57,204 nt of DNA from the NCBI GenBank assembly GCA_002483085.1, contig DLHF01000063.1, positions 79,666 through 136,869 on the forward strand, given 5' to 3'. Shown here in pieces: positions 38,718-47,224 of this stretch. Each line of letters starts with the position of its first letter. Position 1 is the first letter of the stretch. A program made the translations under genes and the position numbers. The notes below the pieces were generated by a model. The model had not been told where the DNA came from, searched no databases, and saw nothing but the letters and a program-made list of their open reading frames with translations. This stretch comes from Ignavibacteria bacterium UBA7675. GTDB taxonomy: Bacteria; Bacteroidota; Ignavibacteria; Kapaibacteriales; UB7675.

Positions 38718-39089
38718 ATGAACAGAATTGAACAGAAAAACGAGCGCAGGGCGCGTCGTAAGCGCGGTATTCGCAAAAACATTTTCGGTACGCCGGAACG
38801 GTATCGCCTGACGATTTTTCGCAGCCTGAATCATATCTATGCACAGATAATCGACGACACGCAGAACCGCACGGTCGTCTCTGCTTCCACCCTTGATAAG
38901 GAACTCGCCGGTGGTCTTGCCTCGGCGGAGGGAAAAATCGGGAGGAGCAAACTCGTTGGAACGCTTCTGGCACAACGTGCTGCTGTAGCTAATGTCAGCA
39001 CAGTTGTGTTCGACCGCAACGGCTATCTGTATCACGGCCGTGTAAAAGCCCTGGCAGATGCGGCCCGCGAAGCAGGATTATCTTTCTAA
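38718..39089 (+). CDS. rplR: 50S ribosomal protein L18
   Basis: 123 residues. RIEQKNERRARRKRGIRKNIFG start, VVFDRNGYLYHGRVKALADAAREAGL end. Binds 5S rRNA with L5 and L25. Confidence 0.97.
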   Translation: MNRIEQKNERRARRKRGIRKNIFGTPERYRLTIFRSLNHIYAQIIDDTQNRTVVSASTLDKELAGGLASAEGKIGRSKLVGTLLAQRAAVANVSTVVFDRNGYLYHGRVKALADAAREAGLSF

Positions 39090-39114
39090 TTTCCATTTCA
39101 TCGAGGAACTACCT

Positions 39115-39618
39115 GTGGCAAAGTATAAAGTTTCGGATTTAGAACTTAAAGAAAAACTCGTCAACGTAGGCCGTACCGCCAAAGTTGTAAAAGGCGGTCG
39201 CCGCTTCAGCTTTAGTGCCATCGTTGTGGTCGGTGACGGCAGGGGCCATGTAGGCTACGGCCTTGGCAAGGCGAATGAAGTAACCGACGCCATCAGCAAG
39301 GCTACCGATGCCGCGCGCAAAAATGTGATCAGAGTCAATCTGCAGGAACACACAATTCCGCATGAAGTTCTCGGCAAATTCGGCGCTGGCAAAGTGCTGC
39401 TGAAGCCTGCAACACCCGGTACTGGTGTGATTGCTGGTGGCGGTGTGCGTGCCGTGCTTGAAATGGCTGGCGTGCAGGATGTATTGACGAAAAGCCTTGG
39501 CTCGTCGAACCCGCATAATACCGTAAAGGCAACGTTTGCCGCACTTGAGATGCTGGAAAACGCCGAATCGGTGGCTCAACGCCGTGGTCTCGACGTCCGC
39601 AAAGTGCTACAGGGCTAA
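39115..39618 (+). CDS. rpsE: 30S ribosomal protein S5
   Basis: 167 residues from GTG at 39115 (MAKYKVSDLELKEKLV); GAGGA lies eight or so bases upstream. A longer in-frame start at 39058 would overlap rplR and is rejected. Double-stranded RNA-binding and C-terminal domains: RRFSFSAIVVVGDGRGHVGYGLGKA, VRAVLEMAGVQDVLTKSLGS. Part of the decoding fidelity cluster. Confidence 0.96.
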   Translation: MAKYKVSDLELKEKLVNVGRTAKVVKGGRRFSFSAIVVVGDGRGHVGYGLGKANEVTDAISKATDAARKNVIRVNLQEHTIPHEVLGKFGAGKVLLKPATPGTGVIAGGGVRAVLEMAGVQDVLTKSLGSSNPHNTVKATFAALEMLENAESVAQRRGLDVRKVLQG

Positions 39619-39696
39619 AAGGTGCGCGGGCTTCATGCCCGCAAAAGCGCCCGACAACAGATTGTAGAAAATCCATCAAGATACACAGGTAGAACA
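39619..39696 (+). promoter_or_regulatory. rpsE-rpmD spacer with a small hairpin
   Basis: A 78-base gap, long for this operon. GCGGGC at 39626-39631 pairs with GCCCGC at 39637-39642 around TTCAT. There is no T run, so it is more likely a processing or stability element than a terminator. Confidence 0.4.
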
Positions 39697-39876
39697 ATGG
39701 CACAGTTAAGAATTACGCAGATCAAGAGCGTTATTAAGTGCAAGGAAAATCAGAAGCGCACCATCAAGGCGATGGGTCTTGGTCGTCCCAATTATGTTGC
39801 TATTCTTCCCAGCAACCCTCAGACGCTGGGAATGATCAACGTGGTTAAACATCTTGTCAAAGTCGAAGAAATCTAA
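39697..39876 (+). CDS. rpmD: 50S ribosomal protein L30
   Basis: 59 residues from ATG at 39697 (MAQLRITQIKSVI); a longer reading would include the spacer hairpin. Motifs CKENQKRTIKAMGLGR and NVVKHLVKVEEI are typical. Confidence 0.95.
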   Translation: MAQLRITQIKSVIKCKENQKRTIKAMGLGRPNYVAILPSNPQTLGMINVVKHLVKVEEI

Positions 39877-39890
39877 TCAGGACTACAGCC

Positions 39891-40352
39891 ATGAAACATA
39901 TTGGAAATCTCAAACCCGCCGAGGGTGCGCGCAAGAAAAGAAAACGCATTGGTCGCGGTCAGGGTTCCGGACACGGTGGTACGTCGACAAAGGGCCATAA
40001 AGGTGCCCAGTCGCGTACAGGCTACAAAACCAAGCTCGGTTTTGAAGGTGGCCAGATGCCGCTGCATCGCCGTATACCGAAATTCGGTTTTAAAAATCGC
40101 GGACGTGTTGAATATCAGGTTGTTAACCTTGCAACACTTCAGCGTCTTGCCGATGAAGGTAAGATTGAGGGCAGCTCTGTAGATTTCGACGGGCTGTACG
40201 ATCTGGGTGTGATCAGCAAGCGTACCCTGCCGGTGAAGGTGCTCGGCAATGGAGACCTGTCTGTAAAGCTGCACATTACGGCTCATAAATTCTCCCAATC
40301 AGCAAAAGAAAAAATCGAGTCTGCTGGAGGCACCGTAACCATCCATGGCTAA
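39891..40352 (+). CDS. rplO: 50S ribosomal protein L15
   Basis: 153 residues. Glycine-rich basic N-terminus (KRIGRGQGSGHGGTSTKGHKG) and C-terminal SAKEKIESAGGTV. Its last eight bases overlap the secY start, implying coupled translation. Confidence 0.97.
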   Translation: MKHIGNLKPAEGARKKRKRIGRGQGSGHGGTSTKGHKGAQSRTGYKTKLGFEGGQMPLHRRIPKFGFKNRGRVEYQVVNLATLQRLADEGKIEGSSVDFDGLYDLGVISKRTLPVKVLGNGDLSVKLHITAHKFSQSAKEKIESAGGTVTIHG

Positions 40353-41706
40353 TCTTGTCAATACCCTCAAAAATATCTTCAAGATTGAGGAACTGAAGCA
40401 GAGAATTCTCTTCACGCTCCTCGTTCTTGTTGTTGTTCGCATCGGTGCACATATCACTTTGCCCGGTGTGAACGTCGCGGCACTTGAAGCCGCTGCCGGC
40501 TCAATGGACAACAATACGCTGTTCGGACTATTCGATATGTTCGTTGGTGGAGCGTTCTCCAATGCAGCGATTTTTGCGCTCGGCATTATGCCGTATATCT
40601 CCGCTTCTATTATTTTGCAGCTTGCCGGTGTGGTCATACCTGAAGTGCAGAAAATGCAGAGAGAAGGCGATGAGGGAAGGCGCAGATTGAACCAGTGGAC
40701 ACGTATGGGAACGGTATTTATCGCCATGCTTCAAGCATGGGGTGTAAGTATTAAAATTGCTAACATGCAGGGTCCGAACGGCCTTGGTGTTGTTCCCGAA
40801 GCAGGATTTATCTTTACATTTACTGCCATTCTTCTGCTTACATCGGGCACGATGTTCCTGATGTGGCTTGGCGAACAGATTACAGAACGCGGTATAGGCA
40901 ATGGTATTTCGCTGATTATTTTCATTGGTATTATTGCACAACTTCCCACCGCCATTTGGCAGGAAGGACAGCTTGCTATGAGCGGCGAACGTCCTTGGGT
41001 TGTGCTCGCTATTATTTTCGTTGTTCTTGTGGGAATTATTGCAGCCGTAGTCCTTGTACAACAAGGTATTCGCAAGATTCCGGTGCAGTACGCAAAGCGT
41101 GTTGTTGGCCGCAAAGTATATGGCGGTACTACGCAATACATTCCGCTTCGTTTGGTGACAGCAGGTGTAATGCCCATCATTTTCGCTCAGTCGATTATGT
41201 TTGTGCCTAACACAATCCTGTCGTTTTTCCCCGAAGCCGCATGGGCAACATCGCTTTCGCATCTGTTCAGCGACCGTTCGTTCTTTTACGCATTTTTCTA
41301 CTCGATCATTATTATCTTCTTCACGTACTTCTACACAGCTATCGCGTTTAACCCGCGGGATGTAGCCGACAACATGAAGAAGCAAAGTGGTTTTATTCCC
41401 GGTGTACGCCCCGGTAAGCAGACCGCTGAATACATTGATGGAATTCTCACGCGCATTACGCTGCCGGGTTCTATCTTCTTGGCTGTAGTCGCAATTCTGC
41501 CAGTGTTTGTCTCGAATGTGCTTGGCATTACCTCGCTCTTCGCTTCATTCTTTGGCGGCACCAGCCTGCTGATTATCATCGGCGTTGCACTCGATACACT
41601 CCAGCAAATCGAATCCTACCTGCTCATGCGCCACTATGATGGCTTTATGAAGAGCGGCAAGATGCGCGGTCGCGTCGGAGCGAGTGGAGCTACCGGAGGA
41701 TTTTAA
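40345..41706 (+). CDS. secY: Preprotein translocase subunit SecY
   Basis: 453 residues with ten membrane helices; plug/lateral-gate features include LGIMPYISASIILQL and EQITERGIGNGISLIIF, and the C-terminal loop has NPRDVADNMKKQSGFIPGVRPGKQT. It forms the Sec channel with SecE (encoded at 12130), needed to export the secreted proteins seen in this window. It overlaps rplO by eight bases; map follows after one base. Confidence 0.98.
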   Translation: MANLVNTLKNIFKIEELKQRILFTLLVLVVVRIGAHITLPGVNVAALEAAAGSMDNNTLFGLFDMFVGGAFSNAAIFALGIMPYISASIILQLAGVVIPEVQKMQREGDEGRRRLNQWTRMGTVFIAMLQAWGVSIKIANMQGPNGLGVVPEAGFIFTFTAILLLTSGTMFLMWLGEQITERGIGNGISLIIFIGIIAQLPTAIWQEGQLAMSGERPWVVLAIIFVVLVGIIAAVVLVQQGIRKIPVQYAKRVVGRKVYGGTTQYIPLRLVTAGVMPIIFAQSIMFVPNTILSFFPEAAWATSLSHLFSDRSFFYAFFYSIIIIFFTYFYTAIAFNPRDVADNMKKQSGFIPGVRPGKQTAEYIDGILTRITLPGSIFLAVVAILPVFVSNVLGITSLFASFFGGTSLLIIIGVALDTLQQIESYLLMRHYDGFMKSGKMRGRVGASGATGGF

Positions 41707-41707
41707 G

Positions 41708-42472
41708 ATGGAAGGTACTGCGATCAGCGCCATGGAAGATGCGTGCAGGATCGTGGCCGACACTCTGCAACTTGCTGGTAAATATGTTGCACCTGGCATC
41801 ACGACACTGGAGCTCGATAAAATAGCGGAAGACTATATCCGTTCTAAAGGCGGCGAACCCGCGTTCAAGGGCTACAAAGTGGGCGGTCTTGTGTATCAGT
41901 ACAGCCTTTGCATATCGGTCAACGACGAGGTTGTACACGGATTGCCGGGTGGCAGAAAGCTTGTAGAGGGAGATATTGTCTCCATCGACTGCGGTGTAAA
42001 AAAGAATGATTACTTCGGCGACAGTGCCTTTACCTTTCCGGTAGGTGCGATCAGCGAAGAAAAACAGCTCCTTCTCAAAGTAACCCAGGAAGCGCTGATG
42101 CTCGGTGTCGAGCAGGCGGTAGCCGGTAATAAAGTGTATCAAATCTCTGGCGCTGTTCAAAGCCATGTAGAAAAGAACAACTTTTCGGTAGTCCGCGATC
42201 TGGTAGGGCACGGCATCGGCAAACGGCTTCACGACGAGCCTCCGATACCCAACTTCATCCCGCCGCTGCTACATCGGAGTCAGTATCCAAATGTAAAGCT
42301 GAGAGCGGGGCAAGGGCTTGCCATCGAACCGATGGTTAATGCCGGAAGCTTCAGGGTGAAAACGGACGCCGACAGATGGACTGTAAAGACAGCGGACGGC
42401 AGGCCGTCGGCTCACTTTGAGCACACGGTGATCGTGCAGGACGCAAAGCCTCTTATTCTAACTCTGCCTTAA
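41708..42472 (+). CDS. map: Methionine aminopeptidase, type I
   Basis: 254 residues from ATG at 41708, preceded by GGAGGA at 41695-41700 inside the end of secY; a GTG at 41684 is a weaker alternative. Metal ligands are visible: Asp in IDCGV, Asp in GDSAFT, His in GHGIG, Glu in IEPMV and Glu in FEHTV. It removes the initiator methionine from new proteins. Confidence 0.96.
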   Translation: MEGTAISAMEDACRIVADTLQLAGKYVAPGITTLELDKIAEDYIRSKGGEPAFKGYKVGGLVYQYSLCISVNDEVVHGLPGGRKLVEGDIVSIDCGVKKNDYFGDSAFTFPVGAISEEKQLLLKVTQEALMLGVEQAVAGNKVYQISGAVQSHVEKNNFSVVRDLVGHGIGKRLHDEPPIPNFIPPLLHRSQYPNVKLRAGQGLAIEPMVNAGSFRVKTDADRWTVKTADGRPSAHFEHTVIVQDAKPLILTLP

Positions 42473-42484
42473 TTACGGGAGTTT

Positions 42485-42703
42485 ATGGCAAAACAGGATC
42501 TGATAAAAGTAGACGGAGTAGTGGAAGAGACTCTTCCCAATGCACAGTTTCTCGTAAAGCTTGAAAATGGGCATAAAGTACTGGCGCATGTTTCCGGGAA
42601 GATGAGAATGAACTTTATCAGAATTATCCAGGGCGACCGGGTAACAGTAGAGCTCTCTCCTTACGATCTCTCCAAAGGCAGAGTGGTGTACCGATACAAA
42701 TAG
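42485..42703 (+). CDS. infA: Translation initiation factor IF-1
   Basis: 72 residues, normal length; single S1/OB fold (VDGVVEETLPNAQFLVKLENGHKVLAHVSGKMR, LSPYDLSKGRVVYRYK). Binds the 30S A site at initiation. GGGAG precedes the start. Confidence 0.97.
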   Translation: MAKQDLIKVDGVVEETLPNAQFLVKLENGHKVLAHVSGKMRMNFIRIIQGDRVTVELSPYDLSKGRVVYRYK

Positions 42704-42738
42704 AACTTATATACTTTTCGATATACCGAGGAACGATC

Positions 42739-42855
42739 ATGAAAGTAACAGCATCTGTAAAGAAAAGAAGCCCGGACGATAAAATCGTTCGCCGCAAAGG
42801 CCGCGTGTATATTATTAACAAAAAGAACCCCCGTCACAAGCAACGTCAAGGTTGA
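42739..42855 (+). CDS. rpmJ: 50S ribosomal protein L36, zinc-ligand-less form
   Basis: 38 residues: MKVTASVKKRSPDDKIVRRK, then GRVYIINKKNPRHKQRQG. GAGGAACG lies just upstream. Position between infA and rpsM is exactly that of rpmJ. The cysteines of the usual form (ICRDC) are replaced by SPDD, so it cannot bind zinc in the usual way. Confidence 0.93.
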   Translation: MKVTASVKKRSPDDKIVRRKGRVYIINKKNPRHKQRQG

Positions 42856-42882
42856 TTCCATACTTAACAGGAGATACATACA

Positions 42883-43260
42883 TTGGCACGTATAGCAGGT
42901 ATCGACCTTCCCAAGAACAAACGGGCGGTCATTGGACTTACCTATATCTACGGTATCGGCAGCACGCGGTCTGAGGAAATCCTCACGAAAGCAGATGTCG
43001 ATTTCAACAAGCGCATAGCAGAACTGAACGATGACGAAGTAGCGCGCCTCCGCCAGATTATCCAGGAATACCGCGTTGAAGGTCAATTGCGCGGTGAAGT
43101 ACAGATGAATATCAAGCGTCTGATGGATATTGGTAGCTATCGCGGTTTGCGCCATCGCCGTGGTTTGCCCGCACGTGGTCAGCGCACCCGTACAAACTCG
43201 CGGACACGCAAAGGCCGTCGTAAGACAGTTGCCGGCAAGAAGAAAGCCGCTCGTAAATAA
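42883..43260 (+). CDS. rpsM: 30S ribosomal protein S13
   Basis: 125 residues, initiated at TTG (42883); the N-terminus MARIAGIDLPKNKRAVIGLTYIYGIG and AGGAG upstream fix the start. C-terminal RGLPARGQRTRTNSRTRKG. Bridges to the 50S and contacts P-site tRNA. Confidence 0.97.
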   Translation: MARIAGIDLPKNKRAVIGLTYIYGIGSTRSEEILTKADVDFNKRIAELNDDEVARLRQIIQEYRVEGQLRGEVQMNIKRLMDIGSYRGLRHRRGLPARGQRTRTNSRTRKGRRKTVAGKKKAARK

Positions 43261-43338
43261 TCGGCTTAGGCAGCATTTGGTTCTTTGGTTGTCCTTCTTT
43301 TCTTTCTACAGATACCCCAACGGTAATCCAACATACTC

Positions 43339-43728
43339 ATGGCTAAGACATACTCCAAGCGCGCGAAAAAGAAAACTGTTTCCGATGTCAACGGCAAAGC
43401 ATTTGTTCGCGCTACGTTTAACAATGTACAAGTAACGATAACCGATATTTACGGCAATACGCTGTCGTGGTCATCTGCTGGCCGCAACGGATTCCGTGGT
43501 TCTAAAAAGAACACACCTTATGCTGCCCAGGTTTCTGCCGAAGGCGCTGCACGCGAAGCTTACGATATGGGGCTGCGCAAGGTTGAAGTCTTTGTAAAAG
43601 GACCGGGTTCCGGACGCGAAGCAGCTATCCGTGCCATGGCGCAAGCAGGTTTGGAAGTAAATTCGATCATGGATCGCACGCCGATTCCCCATAACGGTTG
43701 CCGTCCTCCCAAGCGCCGCAGAGTGTAA
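43339..43728 (+). CDS. rpsK: 30S ribosomal protein S11
   Basis: 129 residues. VRATFNNVQVTITDIYGNTLSWSSAG and DRTPIPHNGCRPPKRRRV end. Platform protein near the mRNA exit. The next gene is rpoA; rpsD, normally between them, is missing. Confidence 0.97.
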   Translation: MAKTYSKRAKKKTVSDVNGKAFVRATFNNVQVTITDIYGNTLSWSSAGRNGFRGSKKNTPYAAQVSAEGAAREAYDMGLRKVEVFVKGPGSGREAAIRAMAQAGLEVNSIMDRTPIPHNGCRPPKRRRV

Positions 43729-43901
43729 TCCCCAGGCACCTGAATCGATGCTTTGGCATCGCAGAAGGGCCGATAGATGAAGAACAGCGCTCTGCAACGG
43801 TTCTGCCTTTTTGGCTACAGCCGGTGTAGAGTAGAGGCTACTATAGCCCGTCGGTGCGGGATAATAACATCAGTTACCTAATTACGAGAGAAAAAATCCG
43901 T
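43729..43901 (+). promoter_or_regulatory. Structured leader of rpoA at the usual rpsD site
   Basis: 173 bases with no gene. Three short hairpins can be drawn: CGATGC/GCATCG (43746-43761), CTACA/TGTAG (43815-43829) and GGCTA/TAGCC (43836-43848). They may form a folded leader for rpoA. No S4 gene or remnant could be read in any frame. Confidence 0.45.
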
Positions 43902-44903
43902 ATGAGTATTTCAATGCAAATGCCCGAAAGAGTGCAGGTGCACGAGGCGTCATCATCGAACAAAGGGGTGTTTATTCTGCAACCGCTCGAAGAGGGATAC
44001 GGTGTCACTATCGGCAATGCGTTCCGTCGTGTTCTGTTGTCGTCTATTCCCGGAGCGGCAATTGTAGCCGTTAATATCAGCGGTGTTCTCCACGAATTCC
44101 AGACAATCCCCGGTGTTGCCGAGGATATGTCGGAGATTATTCTCAACCTCAAAGGTGTACGCCTGCGTCTGCTAGACAAACGCGCCAATCGCGTGGCTTT
44201 TCGTCTGAAAGGTCCCTATGAGTTTGCGGCTAAAGACATCCAGTCGGCCAGCGATCAGATCGAGATTCTCAATCCCGATCATCATATCGCTACGCTTGCT
44301 CCCGATGCCGATATTGAGATTGAACTCATTGTAGGCCGTGGTAAAGGCTATGTACCTGCCGATGAGAACCGCAACCCGGATTTCCCGGTTGGTACTATTC
44401 CGATTGACTCTATCTTTACGCCGATTAAAAATACCTCCTTCACGGTAGAACCCCACCGTGTAGGCCAGAAAACCGACTACGAGCGTCTGACTATTAATGT
44501 GGATACCGACGGTACTATTACCGCCGAGGAAGCCATGCAGCACGCTGCAAAGATTCTGCGCGAGCATATTCAGCTCTTTATCAGCTTCGAAACAGAAGAG
44601 CAACAGGAAACTGAAGACGAAGCTAAAGAAGCCGAAGTAGCACGTGTACGCCGTATTCTTATGACTCCCGTAGACGATCTGGAACTCTCCGTGCGTTCGC
44701 ACAATTGTCTGAAGGCCGCCAATATTCGTAATATTGCCGACCTCGTGCGCCGTCAGGAATCCGATATGCTGAAATTCCGCAATTTTGGTCGCAAATCGCT
44801 TGCGGAACTCACCGATATTGTCAACCAGTTCGGTTTGCAATTCGGCATGGACGTGGAAAAATATCTGAGCGAAGAAGATATGAAAATCATGTCCGAGCAG
44901 TAG
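43902..44903 (+). CDS. rpoA: DNA-directed RNA polymerase alpha subunit
   Basis: 333 residues from ATG at 43902 (MSISMQMPERVQVHEASS); GTG at 43854 would add 16 residues with no family match. N-terminal dimerisation domain with GYGVTIGNAFRRVLLSSIPG; C-terminal domain (about 260-320) with LSVRSHNCLKAANIRNIADLV that binds upstream DNA and activators. Confidence 0.96.
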   Translation: MSISMQMPERVQVHEASSSNKGVFILQPLEEGYGVTIGNAFRRVLLSSIPGAAIVAVNISGVLHEFQTIPGVAEDMSEIILNLKGVRLRLLDKRANRVAFRLKGPYEFAAKDIQSASDQIEILNPDHHIATLAPDADIEIELIVGRGKGYVPADENRNPDFPVGTIPIDSIFTPIKNTSFTVEPHRVGQKTDYERLTINVDTDGTITAEEAMQHAAKILREHIQLFISFETEEQQETEDEAKEAEVARVRRILMTPVDDLELSVRSHNCLKAANIRNIADLVRRQESDMLKFRNFGRKSLAELTDIVNQFGLQFGMDVEKYLSEEDMKIMSEQ

Positions 44904-44961
44904 GATTCGGATTCGATAGATTGATGATTGATTCCCTTAACTTTCTCAGCTTGAGAACACT

Positions 44962-45654
44962 ATGAGACACTTATATTCCGGTCGTAAACTGAAGCGTACA
45001 AGCAGTCATCGCAAGGCGTTGCTGATGAACCTGGCGACTTCTCTTCTGGAACACAAACGCCTCCAGACGACGGAAGCAAAGGCAAAAGAACTTCGTCCTT
45101 TTGTAGAGCAGATTATCACACGCGCTAAAAACGCTTATGTACGCGAGCGCAGTGGCCAGCTTCCGACCGGCCAGAAGATGGATGTTCACGCCCGCCGTGT
45201 TGTAGGCCGTATCATTCGTCGTAAAGCCGTTCTTCAGGAACTGTTCGACGAAATCGCACCGGTGGTGGAAAACCGTCCGGGTGGCTATACACGCATTATC
45301 AAACTCGGCCAGCGCCGTGGCGACGGTTCGCGTACTGCTGTAATCGAGCTTGTAGACTTCTATGCAGAACAGGACGGAGCAACATCGCTCTCGCGCACCA
45401 GAAGGCAGCGCCCACAGCGCGCAGCCCAGCCTGCAGTAGCGCAGAAGCCCGCACAGCCTACCGTGCAGGACGCCCTTGAAGAAAGCGTTGTAGCTGCAAT
45501 GACTTCCATTGATGAAGCTACCTCGCACAGCGAAGAAATAGCTGAAGTTCCTGCTGTTGCTCCCGCCGCTGAAACATCTGAAACAACAGATGCTCCCGCA
45601 GATGGCGAGCAACCTGCTCAGGACAGCGAAGGTCAGGACGAAACCAAAGGGTAA
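44962..45654 (+). CDS. rplQ: 50S ribosomal protein L17 with long C-terminal tail
   Basis: 230 residues. The first 125 or so are normal L17 (MRHLYSGRKLKRTSSHRKALLMNLATSL ... GGYTRIIKLGQRRGDGS). The last 90 are a low-complexity tail rich in Ala, Pro, Glu and Thr. Similar tails occur on L17 in some Bacteroidota relatives; this one looks disordered and is acidic toward the end. Last gene of the ribosomal run, followed by a terminator. Confidence 0.95.
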   Translation: MRHLYSGRKLKRTSSHRKALLMNLATSLLEHKRLQTTEAKAKELRPFVEQIITRAKNAYVRERSGQLPTGQKMDVHARRVVGRIIRRKAVLQELFDEIAPVVENRPGGYTRIIKLGQRRGDGSRTAVIELVDFYAEQDGATSLSRTRRQRPQRAAQPAVAQKPAQPTVQDALEESVVAAMTSIDEATSHSEEIAEVPAVAPAAETSETTDAPADGEQPAQDSEGQDETKG

Positions 45655-45691
45655 GCGATAGTCGCTCCTTGAGGATTATATATGTGAATGT

Positions 45692-45726
45692 AAAAGCGCC
45701 GGGACTTCTCTCGGCGTTTTGCTTTT
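45692..45726 (+). terminator. Terminator of the alpha operon
   Basis: AAAGCGCCG at 45693-45701 pairs with CGGCGTTTT at 45712-45720 (one GT pair), followed by GCTTTTG. Confidence 0.75.
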
Positions 45727-45737
45727 GAAGGGCGGGG

Positions 45738-46328
45738 ATGGAAATACTACAGGCTGAATTTATTCGGGGTGCGGCTGCAAAGGAGCATCTTCCTGCGTCG
45801 GACTATCCCGAAGTGGCTTTTATAGGCCGTTCAAATGTCGGTAAATCGTCGCTACTCAATAGCTTAGTTCGGCGTAAGCAGTTGGCTTTAGTGAGCTCTA
45901 CACCCGGGAAAACACGCCAAATCAATTTCTTTCTGGTAAATGATAAGTGGATGTTTGTCGATTTGCCGGGCTTTGGCTATGCACAAGTGTCGCGCGAAGA
46001 ACGTGAAGTATGGCAGAAGTTCGCCGAGTCCTATCTGTTTGAACGCGAACAACTGCGATTGGTGTGCCAGCTTGTTGATAGCAGACACGACCCCTCGGCG
46101 CTCGATCTGGCGATGATGGAGCACCTCGAACGGCATAGCCGCTCGTTCGTTGTTATTATGACAAAAACCGACAAGATCGGGCCGCAGCAAGTGCAGGAGC
46201 GCAAGCAGCAAATAGAAGAAGTCTTACAGTACTGTAGCTTCTGTGCAGAAGTGCTGCCCTACTCCTCTCGTACCAATGCCGGGCGCGACAACCTACTCGC
46301 GATTATCAAAAAAAGGGCAAGTACATAA
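45738..46328 (+). CDS. engB: Ribosome biogenesis GTPase EngB/YsxC
   Basis: 196 residues. GTPase motifs: GRSNVGKSS (30-38), DLPGFGYA (about 75) and TKTDK (about 143). The family helps mature the 50S subunit. Placement just after the ribosomal operon fits. purE starts eight bases after its stop, so the two may be co-transcribed. Confidence 0.95.
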   Translation: MEILQAEFIRGAAAKEHLPASDYPEVAFIGRSNVGKSSLLNSLVRRKQLALVSSTPGKTRQINFFLVNDKWMFVDLPGFGYAQVSREEREVWQKFAESYLFEREQLRLVCQLVDSRHDPSALDLAMMEHLERHSRSFVVIMTKTDKIGPQQVQERKQQIEEVLQYCSFCAEVLPYSSRTNAGRDNLLAIIKKRAST

Positions 46329-46336
46329 GGTGCCTT

Positions 46337-46840
46337 ATGATGCAACAGCATGAACAGCCGGTAGTCGGCATTATTATGGGAAGCGATTCCGACTTCCCCA
46401 CTATGAAAGAAGCTGCGGAAGTGTGCAGGGTGTTTGATGTGCCCTACGAAATACGTGTGATCTCGGCGCACAGGACACCGAATGATATGGCCGACTATGG
46501 CCGCACGGCACACGAGCGCGGTATTCGAGTAATTATCGCCGGAGCTGGTGGGGCGGCCCATCTTCCGGGCATGATTGCGTCGCACTCGCCGCTGCCGGTG
46601 ATTGGCGTGCCAGTGCAGAGCCGCGTGCTGAATGGTATCGACTCGCTGTACTCTATTGTGCAAATGCCCGCAGGTGTTCCTGTGGCTACGGTGGCCATTG
46701 GCGGAGGCAAAAACGCCGGGCTGCTCGCTGTGCAAATTCTCGGAGTGAACAACTCCACTCTGCGTGCACGAATGATAGAGTACAAAGAGCAGATGGCTGA
46801 TGACTCACGTATGAAAAACGAAACGCTGGGGGTGGAATAA
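46337..46840 (+). CDS. purE: N5-carboxyaminoimidazole ribonucleotide mutase, class I PurE
   Basis: 167 residues. Active-site motifs GSDSDFPTM, SAHRTPNDM and GAGGAAHLPGM, then PVQS and QMPAGVPVATVAIGG. It converts N5-CAIR to CAIR in purine synthesis and usually needs PurK, which is not nearby. The first residue may be either ATG of the MM pair. Confidence 0.96.
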   Translation: MMQQHEQPVVGIIMGSDSDFPTMKEAAEVCRVFDVPYEIRVISAHRTPNDMADYGRTAHERGIRVIIAGAGGAAHLPGMIASHSPLPVIGVPVQSRVLNGIDSLYSIVQMPAGVPVATVAIGGGKNAGLLAVQILGVNNSTLRARMIEYKEQMADDSRMKNETLGVE

Positions 46841-46877
46841 TTTCCAGCCTCCCCTGTCCTTATGACCTATGTACGCG

Positions 46878-46905
46878 GCCCCGTATTCCGAAAGGAGTAC
46901 GGGGC
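46878..46905. terminator. Hairpin terminator between purE and the next minus-strand gene
   Basis: A 12-bp stem (46878-46889 with 46894-46905, one GT pair) closed by a GAAA tetraloop. No strong T run is present. It lies between convergent genes and could serve both. Confidence 0.65.
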
Positions 46906-46934
46906 TGTGTGTTTATAGAATACTGCTTGCTCTG

Positions 46935-47153
46935 CTATGGATTTTCTTCCAAATCATAGATATCGACTACTTGAGCCTGTCCGTAAAAATTATTGTAGAC
47001 TGACTGGTAGACTGCCGGATTGCTTTTAATGCTGTTAAGCTCAGAATAGTGTACTGTTTCGAGATGTTTGACTGTAGCTGTCCAGTAGCCCTGGTGGGGA
47101 TCGATTACACACAGAGAAAGCAACATGGCAATGAGCATGATGAAGTTGTTCAT
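46935..47153 (-). CDS. Small hypothetical protein with signal peptide
   Basis: 72 residues. The first 22 (MNNFIMLIAMLLSLCVIDPH) look like a signal peptide; the rest is rich in Tyr, Asn and Val with an acidic end (DIYDLEENP). No family is recognised. No good ribosome-binding site is seen, so its reality rests on composition and the signal peptide. It ends facing purE. Confidence 0.4.
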   Translation of the reverse strand: MNNFIMLIAMLLSLCVIDPHQGYWTATVKHLETVHYSELNSIKSNPAVYQSVYNNFYGQAQVVDIYDLEENP

Positions 47154-47224
47154 GGGTAAGATCAGTGTAGTAGAACATAGTGGAGTTCATCTGAAACTTA
47201 TGGAAAATCGGAAGGGGAATACAG

